DNA of 10,512 nt from the NCBI GenBank assembly GCA_964649895.1, contig CAZYRX010000064.1, forward strand, positions 1 through 10,512, read 5' to 3'. Shown piece by piece: positions 6,029 to 10,512 of the stretch. Below the pieces are notes generated by a model. That model saw nothing but the letters and a program-made list of their open reading frames with translations. It searched no databases and had not been told where the DNA came from. Both the position numbers and the translations under genes were made by a program. Positions within the stretch are counted from its first letter, which is position 1; the number at the start of each line of letters is the position of its first letter. Origin of the DNA: Halanaerobium sp964649895 (GTDB taxonomy: Bacteria > Bacillota > Halanaerobiia > Halanaerobiales > Halanaerobiaceae).

Positions 6029-7079
6029 AGATATAATAGGAGGTATTTCAAGATCTGAGTCAGTTAAAGATGTATATATATCTTTATTCTCCATCCTATT
6101 AGCCCTAATTATTGGTGCGTTTTTAATATTTTTAATTGGTAGTTCACCTCTTCAGGCATTTACAGTAATGTTGGATGGTGCTTTTGGATCAGTAAGTAAT
6201 ATAGCCAATACCTTGACCAAAACAATTCCTTTAATATTTACAGGTCTTGCTGTTGCTGTTGCTTTTCGCTGTGGATTATTTAATATAGGAGCTGAAGGAC
6301 AGTTATATTTAGGTGCATTTTTTAGTGTGTTGACAGCAATAAAATTTTCCTTTTTGCCAGCTTTTCTTCTGCTGCCTGTAGCAATACTTGGAGGTATTAT
6401 TTCTGGTATGATTTGGGGAGGAATTCCTGGATTTCTTAAAGCACAGTTTGGTACCCATGAAGTAGTTGTTACTGTAATGATGAACTATATCGGTATAAAT
6501 ATAACTTCATATTTAGTAAATTACCCTTTTAAGGCAGAAGGGTGGGTTGCCCAGACTGATATAATTCCTACTGCAGCAATATTACCTAAATTAATCCCCA
6601 AAACACAACTTTCAGCTGGTTTAATTGTGGCAGTTATTGCTGCCCTAGCAGTGTATTTTTTACTCTGGAAAACAGATATTGGTTATGAAATCAGAGCTGT
6701 GGGAGAAAATCCAACTACTGCTGAATCAGGTGGGATTAATATTAAGAAAAATATATCTCTGGCTATGGCAATCAGTGGAGGACTAGCTGCTTTGGCTGGT
6801 GTAACACAGTCTTTGGGTGTATATGAGAGATTTATTGACGGTTTTTCTCCTGGATATGGTTTTACTGGTATTGCTGTAGCAGTTTTAGGGAGGAACCATC
6901 CCCTGGGAGTAATATTAACCGCTCTTCTGTTTGGAGCCCTTGAAACGGGTGCTCTTAAAATGGATAGAGTTACTGAAATATCTAATGACTTAGTAATAGT
7001 TATTCAAGGTTTAGTTATTCTTTTTGTAGCTGCACCAGAGATAATTAGATCTATTCTTAAGAGGAGGGAGAGCCAATAA
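6018..7079 (+). CDS. Nucleoside ABC transporter permease 1 (NupP-like)
   Basis: This 353-aa inner-membrane subunit belongs to the BPD_transp_2 (LivH/NupP) family. Several hydrophobic helices are visible, the first at about residues 20-45 (SLFSILLALIIGAFLIFLIG). A short cytoplasmic N-terminus (MKLKDIIGGISRSESVKD) precedes them. The family loop FRCGLFNIGAEGQLYLGAF follows, with a pair of helices after it. The segment EIRAVGENPTTAESGGI is the coupling-helix region that contacts the ATPase. GGGGAG (6002-6007) lies 10 bases before the ATG, inside the upstream ATPase gene, and the two genes overlap by 11 bases. Its stop shares one base with the start of the second permease (TAATG). Together the two permeases should form a heterodimeric channel. 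Confidence 0.92.
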   Translation: MKLKDIIGGISRSESVKDVYISLFSILLALIIGAFLIFLIGSSPLQAFTVMLDGAFGSVSNIANTLTKTIPLIFTGLAVAVAFRCGLFNIGAEGQLYLGAFFSVLTAIKFSFLPAFLLLPVAILGGIISGMIWGGIPGFLKAQFGTHEVVVTVMMNYIGINITSYLVNYPFKAEGWVAQTDIIPTAAILPKLIPKTQLSAGLIVAVIAALAVYFLLWKTDIGYEIRAVGENPTTAESGGINIKKNISLAMAISGGLAALAGVTQSLGVYERFIDGFSPGYGFTGIAVAVLGRNHPLGVILTALLFGALETGALKMDRVTEISNDLVIVIQGLVILFVAAPEIIRSILKRRESQ

Positions 7080-7996
7080 TGGAAATATTTAATGTTTTAA
7101 ATTTTGATCTTATACCACTGACATTAAGGTTGGCTGTCCCAATTGCTCTGGCAGCTATAGGAGGAACTTTGTCTGAACGTAGTGGAATTATAAATATTGG
7201 ACTTGAGGGTATGATGCTGACTGGTGCATTTGGAGCAGTATATGGTTCTTTTTTGACAGGATCTCCTTGGTTTGGTGTAATTTTTGCCTGCCTTGCTGGT
7301 TTGATAATTGGAAGTATTCATGCTGTATTAACAATAAAATATAAGGCTAATCAGGTAGTTACTGGTGTTGGAATTAATATTCTTGCGATGGGCTTTACTA
7401 CAACAATGATTAAAGTGATCTGGGGAAAAGAAGGGATGTCAGGTGAGGTAAATAACTTATCTGATGTTTCAATTCCTATTTTAAAGGAAATTCCACTTAT
7501 AGATTGGCTTTTTACTGATCAGTCACCACTTACCTATTTTATGTTAATAGTTGTAATTTTAAGCTGGTATATTCTTTTTAAAACCAATATTGGTCTTAAT
7601 TTACGTGCAATTGGAGACCATCCGAGAGCAGCAAGAATTTCAGGGATTAATGTTACTAAGTATAGATATACTTGTGTTATGTTAAGTGGGCTTTTAGCCG
7701 GTCTTGGTGGTGCTTTTCTTTCTTTAGTGCAGAATAGTTTATTTGTACAGAATATGACTGCTGGAAGAGGTTATATGGCACTTGCCGCTAATATTTTTGG
7801 AGGCTGGAATCCTTTAGGTTCATTTGTTGCAAGTTTAATTTTTTCCTTTGCTCAGGCTATTCGTTTTAATATGATTGGTTATAATATTCCTGATCAGTTT
7901 ATCCAGTCGCTACCATATATTCTTACCCTGGCAGTGCTGGTTGGTGCAGGTAGAAAGACAAGAGCACCGGAAGCGCTTGGTGAGATTGATGAATAA
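7079..7996 (+). CDS. Nucleoside ABC transporter permease 2 (NupQ-like)
   Basis: This 305-aa membrane protein is the second, shorter channel subunit. It shares the family pattern with its partner: SGIINIGLEGMMLTGAFGA near the N-terminus, and NLRAIGDHPRAARISGINV as the putative coupling helix. Hydrophobic segments run through the whole chain, including one near residue 15 (LRLAVPIALAAIGG) and a final one in PYILTLAVLVGAG. AGGAGG at 7062-7067 supports the ATG that overlaps the previous stop. The C-terminus overlaps the start of the deaminase gene by 8 bases. This links the transporter to catabolism of its cargo and suggests that both are made together. Confidence 0.92.
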   Translation: MEIFNVLNFDLIPLTLRLAVPIALAAIGGTLSERSGIINIGLEGMMLTGAFGAVYGSFLTGSPWFGVIFACLAGLIIGSIHAVLTIKYKANQVVTGVGINILAMGFTTTMIKVIWGKEGMSGEVNNLSDVSIPILKEIPLIDWLFTDQSPLTYFMLIVVILSWYILFKTNIGLNLRAIGDHPRAARISGINVTKYRYTCVMLSGLLAGLGGAFLSLVQNSLFVQNMTAGRGYMALAANIFGGWNPLGSFVASLIFSFAQAIRFNMIGYNIPDQFIQSLPYILTLAVLVGAGRKTRAPEALGEIDE

Positions 7997-9317
7997 TATT
8001 TATACTTTAACGGATGCAGTGATTTTAACTATGGATGATAAACAACCATTAATTAAAACAGGAAGAATAGTTATAGAAAATGATTGTATTAAAAAAGTTG
8101 GCCAGAGCAGTGAAATTGAGGCAGAAGGTAAAATATATTCTTTAAAAGATAAATTACTTATGCCTGGTTTAATTAACACTCATTCACACAGTGTCTCACC
8201 TTTATTTAGAGGTATGGCTGATGATTTAAAATTAATGGACTGGCTGAATAACGTCATCTGGCCAGCTGAGAAACATTTAAATCCAGAAACTGCTTACTGG
8301 GGAGCTGCTATGTGTGCTCTTGAATATATAGCAAATGGAATTACAACTTTTGTTGACCAGTATTATTTTGCTGAAGATATCGCCAGGGCAGTAGTGGATA
8401 CTGGTATCAGGGCAGTCTTAGCACCATCTGTTTTTAGTGGTAAAACAGCCGAAAGCCAGAATACATTTCAGGCTGCCAGAAATTTTATTGAAAAATACCA
8501 GCTTAGGTCTGAGGAAACAAATATATATCCTGCTATTGGACCTCATGCACCTTACAGCTGTGAACAAAATCTGTTGGAAGAGGTAGGTGAATTTGCCAAA
8601 GAAAAAGATGTTCTGGTGCATATCCATATTTCTGAAACAATTGATGAAAATAGACAGATTCAAGAAAAATATGGTGTTACCCCAACTCAGTTTTTAAAAC
8701 AAACAGGTATTTTGGATAATCAGGTCATTGCTGCTCACTGTATCCATTTAAATGATCAGGATCTTCAAACTTTTAAGCAAAAAGAAATAGCTGTAAGTTA
8801 TAATCCTATCAGTAATCTGAAATTGGTTTCAGGAATCATGCCGATGAAGGCAATGGTCGAAAAAGGATTATTGATAACAGTTGGAACAGATGGGGCTCAG
8901 AGCAATAATTCTTTGGATTTATTACGAGATTTAAAAACAGGAGTTTTGTTACAAAAACAGTTCAATGAAGATGCAACTTTTATTAAAGCAAAAGAGGCTG
9001 TAGAATTTGTAACAAAAAATGGAGCAAAAGCTATTGGTTTAGAAGATCAGTTAGGTTCACTTGAAATTGGAAAAAAAGCTGATCTTATAAGTATTGATCT
9101 TAACTCTGTTAATTTGAATCCGGTTCATTATAATCATCTTGATAATATTTATTCTGCGATTGCATATTCAGCTTCAGGACAAGAAGTTCGGGATGTAATT
9201 ATCAATGGGGAGTTTATTATGCAAGATGGTAATTTCTTAAAACTAAGCAAAAAGACTATTTTGAATAATTCTAAAAAACAGGCTGAAATTTTAATGAAAA
9301 AAGCAGGTTTGCTATAA
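7989..9317 (+). CDS. mtaD: Amidohydrolase, MTA/SAH (adenosine-type) deaminase family
   Basis: This 442-aa cytoplasmic metal-dependent deaminase likely converts 5'-modified adenosines or adenosine to inosine-type products plus ammonia. Motifs in order: NTHSHS with H65 and H67, GPHAPYS with H186, HIHISET with H213 and E216, AAHCIHL with H250, and GTDGAQSNNSLDLL with D301. These match the zinc ligands and catalytic residues of Thermotoga MtaD, which the sequence resembles over its whole length, including FRGMADDL and WL in the substrate region. The C-terminal KADLISIDL strand and a small beta-domain close the fold, as in the ATZ/TRZ amidohydrolases. The ATG at 7989 is chosen: GGTGAG lies 4 bases before it, and the in-frame extension back to 7875 merely reads the permease gene in another frame. 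Physiological substrate options are adenosine, 5'-deoxyadenosine, methylthioadenosine or S-adenosylhomocysteine. Guanine deaminase is less likely by motif. Confidence 0.88.
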   Translation: MNNIYTLTDAVILTMDDKQPLIKTGRIVIENDCIKKVGQSSEIEAEGKIYSLKDKLLMPGLINTHSHSVSPLFRGMADDLKLMDWLNNVIWPAEKHLNPETAYWGAAMCALEYIANGITTFVDQYYFAEDIARAVVDTGIRAVLAPSVFSGKTAESQNTFQAARNFIEKYQLRSEETNIYPAIGPHAPYSCEQNLLEEVGEFAKEKDVLVHIHISETIDENRQIQEKYGVTPTQFLKQTGILDNQVIAAHCIHLNDQDLQTFKQKEIAVSYNPISNLKLVSGIMPMKAMVEKGLLITVGTDGAQSNNSLDLLRDLKTGVLLQKQFNEDATFIKAKEAVEFVTKNGAKAIGLEDQLGSLEIGKKADLISIDLNSVNLNPVHYNHLDNIYSAIAYSASGQEVRDVIINGEFIMQDGNFLKLSKKTILNNSKKQAEILMKKAGLL

Positions 9318-9336
9318 TATATGGGAGGTAATAATT

Positions 9337-10113
9337 ATGAGCTTAACTAATAAACAGGAAAGAACGGAAGGGAAAAAACAGTATCATATTCATCTAAAAC
9401 CAGGAGATATAGGAAAATATGTTCTATTGCCAGGAGATCCTGCAAGAGCTGATAGAGTAGCAAAATATTTAGATGATGCTGAGTTAAAAGCAGATCATCG
9501 AGAACATAGAACTTTTACGGGGTTTTATAAAGGGGTTAAGATATCAGTTACTTCAACAGGAATGGGCTGTCCTTCAGCCTCGATTGCAGCTGAAGAGCTG
9601 ATTAATATTGGTGCAGAATGTCTGATTAGGATAGGTAGCACAGCAGCTTTACAGCCAGAACCACGAATTGGTGATCTGATTGTTTCCACTGGTTCTATGA
9701 AAAACGAAGGCACTTCAAGATTTTATGTTCCTGATGTATTTCCAGCAGTGCCAGATTTTGAATTGACAAGAACTATTTTAGATACCACAGCTGAAATGGC
9801 AGAAGAATTAGGTTATAATTATCATTATGGTATTAATGCGACAGATGATGCTTTTTATGGTGAAGATGAAGCCTGGATTAAAAAGCTTTCTGATTTAGGA
9901 ATACTGAATGTGGAGATGGAAAGTTCAGCCATTTATACTGTCTGTCATAAAAGAAAGAAAAGAGGAGCAATGATTTCAGCTGTTTCAGGTAACCTTGTGA
10001 CAAATGATGTTATTTATGAAAAAGAAAACGAAGGCTTAATCAAGGGCTGGGAGAATGAGATAAAAGTTGTACTAGAAGCCATTTATAGGTTTGAACAGCG
10101 AAATCTATCGTAA
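9337..10113 (+). CDS. Nucleoside phosphorylase (PNP/UDP family 1)
   Basis: This 258-aa cytosolic enzyme should split a nucleoside with phosphate into base and (deoxy)ribose 1-phosphate. Family marks are LLPGDPARADRV (30-41, phosphate loop), the arginine region HREHRTFTG (54-62), STGMGCPSASIAAEEL, LIRIGSTAALQP (97-107, R98), FPAVPDFE, and VEMES (192-196), which carries the ribose-contacting glutamate. The N-terminal half resembles uridine phosphorylase most. The uracil-specific loop of Udp, with its Gln-x-Arg pair, is absent, replaced by a short DAFYGEDEAWIKKL as in DeoD-type proteins. The DeoD catalytic SDHIRT is instead SGNLVTND. The base preference is therefore open; purine nucleosides are inferred from the neighbours. 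GGGAGG (9323-9328) precedes the ATG by 8 bases, and the gap to the deaminase gene is 19 bases. A terminator follows 76 bases after the stop. Confidence 0.9.
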   Translation: MSLTNKQERTEGKKQYHIHLKPGDIGKYVLLPGDPARADRVAKYLDDAELKADHREHRTFTGFYKGVKISVTSTGMGCPSASIAAEELINIGAECLIRIGSTAALQPEPRIGDLIVSTGSMKNEGTSRFYVPDVFPAVPDFELTRTILDTTAEMAEELGYNYHYGINATDDAFYGEDEAWIKKLSDLGILNVEMESSAIYTVCHKRKKRGAMISAVSGNLVTNDVIYEKENEGLIKGWENEIKVVLEAIYRFEQRNLS

Positions 10114-10151
10114 AAACAATTTTTGCTAAAAGACTGGATAAAGAAATATTT

Positions 10152-10235
10152 GAATAAAATTAGAGTATTTCAATAAGAGATGATTTACCCTCAGAGAAAC
10201 TTCATTTTTTCGATTAATGATGGAGTTTTTCTGGG
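10152..10235. repeat. Direct repeat, copy 2 (59-bp identical core 10177-10235)
   Basis: This is the second copy of the repeat at 2349-2430, in the same orientation. The core 10177-10235 has no mismatch to copy 1, loop included. Identity is lost in the G run, which is three long here and five in copy 1. Confidence 0.9.
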
Positions 10236-10242
10236 TTTTTTT
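10190..10242 (+). terminator. Intrinsic terminator of the nucleoside cassette
   Basis: The left arm 10190-10204 pairs with 10221-10235 over 15 bp including G-T wobbles, with a 16-base loop, followed at once by seven T (10236-10242). It lies 76 bases after the phosphorylase stop and in the right orientation to end the operon. Confidence 0.8.
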
Positions 10243-10261
10243 GTATAAGGAATAAGAAAAG

Positions 10262-10290
10262 TTGTGTAAATTTATTTTTAATGATAAACT
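10262..10290 (+). promoter_or_regulatory. Possible promoter of the AbiEi-like gene
   Basis: TTGTGT (10262-10267), a 17-base spacer, then TAAACT (10285-10290) with a TGn extension at 10282-10284. Both boxes are weak matches; only the spacing and extension argue for it. Transcription would then start roughly 10-15 bases before the leader inverted repeats. Confidence 0.35.
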
Positions 10291-10312
10291 TAAAACAGAG
10301 AAAGTGTTAAAA

Positions 10313-10355
10313 ACCTCCGCACCTATCTATAAGTGCGGATAATTATAACGGAGGT
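10313..10355 (+). promoter_or_regulatory. Leader inverted repeats that can mask the ribosome binding site
   Basis: ACCTCCG (10313-10319) is the exact complement of CGGAGGT (10349-10355), which contains the Shine-Dalgarno sequence of the next gene. A competing 6-bp stem, CCGCAC/GTGCGG (10317-10322 with 10333-10338), shares three bases with the first arm. Two exclusive folds are thus possible, one with the binding site covered and one with it mostly free. As DNA, the CCGCAC/GTGCGG palindrome could equally be the operator of an autoregulating antitoxin. Confidence 0.6.
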
Positions 10356-10361
10356 GTTATT

Positions 10362-10512
10362 ATGGATCCTAATATTTACAATAAGATAAAGAATATATTT
10401 GAGAGGAATAATGGATATGCTCGAACTAAAGACATACTTGAAGCAGATATTCATTCATCACATCTATATAAACTTCAGGAAGAGGGAGATATCAGCAGGA
10501 TCAAAAGGGGGC
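10362..10512 (+). CDS. AbiEi-type antitoxin N-terminal domain protein, partial at right edge
   Basis: Only the first 50 residues are inside the window. They read as a winged helix of the AbiEi_4 type: IYNKIKNIFERNNGYARTKD, then the recognition region ADIHSSHLYKLQEEG, then ISRIKRG at the edge, where family members continue into a short wing. Such proteins are antitoxins of type IV AbiE systems, where AbiEi represses the operon and counters the nucleotidyltransferase toxin AbiEii; some act alone as regulators. GGAGGTG at 10350-10356 precedes the ATG by 5 bases. The leader can hide this site. Whether a toxin gene follows cannot be seen. The short visible length keeps this as a good but incomplete assignment. 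Confidence 0.68.
   Translation, partial: MDPNIYNKIKNIFERNNGYARTKDILEADIHSSHLYKLQEEGDISRIKRG

Noticed and set aside
7875..7988. N-terminal extension of the deaminase
   Set aside because: These bases are the end of the permease gene in another frame. The family starts near MNNIYTLTDA and a ribosome binding site precedes 7989.
1..10512. CRISPR array or transposase gene
   Set aside because: No regularly spaced repeats with unique spacers and no transposase motifs were seen on either strand.

Overview
The window is AT-rich, low-GC bacterial DNA with Firmicutes-type signals: strong GGAGG-type ribosome binding sites, TTG/GTG starts and short intergenic gaps. The gene families fit an anaerobic halophile-like Firmicute such as Halanaerobiales; this placement rests on family resemblance and gene mix, not on a marker gene. 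The solute-binding protein has a signal peptide but no lipobox cysteine, which suits a diderm cell better than a typical monoderm Gram-positive.

Left part (1-2170), accessory. A decayed AAA_21-type ATPase pseudogene (1-516) has lost its reading frame, an internal block and its C-terminus. Directly after it, from its own extended -10 promoter, comes an intact 519-aa protein joining an AAA-like ATPase to a C-terminal PD-(D/E)XK nuclease-like domain (576-2135, TTG start). Eight bases past its stop, on the minus strand, lies the 29-nt 3' end of an Arg-like tRNA with no 5' portion. It looks like an attachment-site relic of a past integration.

Spacer (2172-2602). No gene is evident. It holds a small inverted repeat, a roughly 29-bp tandem repeat, a terminator-like hairpin inside a 59-bp repeat, and the promoter/operator region of the next gene.

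Central cassette (2603-10113), seven plus-strand genes. These encode a GntR/HutC-type regulator, a BMP-family nucleoside-binding protein, a double-domain ABC ATPase, two permeases of the NupP/NupQ type, an MTA/SAH-deaminase-like amidohydrolase, and a nucleoside phosphorylase. The genes from the ATPase to the deaminase are overlapped by 1-11 bp. Inferred pathway: periplasmic capture and ATP-driven import of purine nucleosides, deamination of adenosine-type compounds to inosine-type compounds, then phosphorolysis to free base plus sugar 1-phosphate. The regulator is likely to sense a nucleoside or sugar-phosphate product. A perfect 13-bp hairpin between the binding-protein gene and the ATPase gene could raise the ratio of binding protein to transporter.

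Right edge (10114-10512). The cassette ends in an intrinsic terminator whose 59-bp core is identical to the copy at 2372-2430, so the whole cassette lies between direct repeats. After it, a gene whose visible 50 residues look like an AbiEi-type antitoxin N-terminal domain starts and runs off the window. Its leader can form a hairpin that covers the ribosome binding site.

Most notable points: the cassette between direct repeats, the tRNA 3' relic, the possible RNA switch or operator ahead of the AbiEi-like gene, and the unassigned substrate of the phosphorylase.
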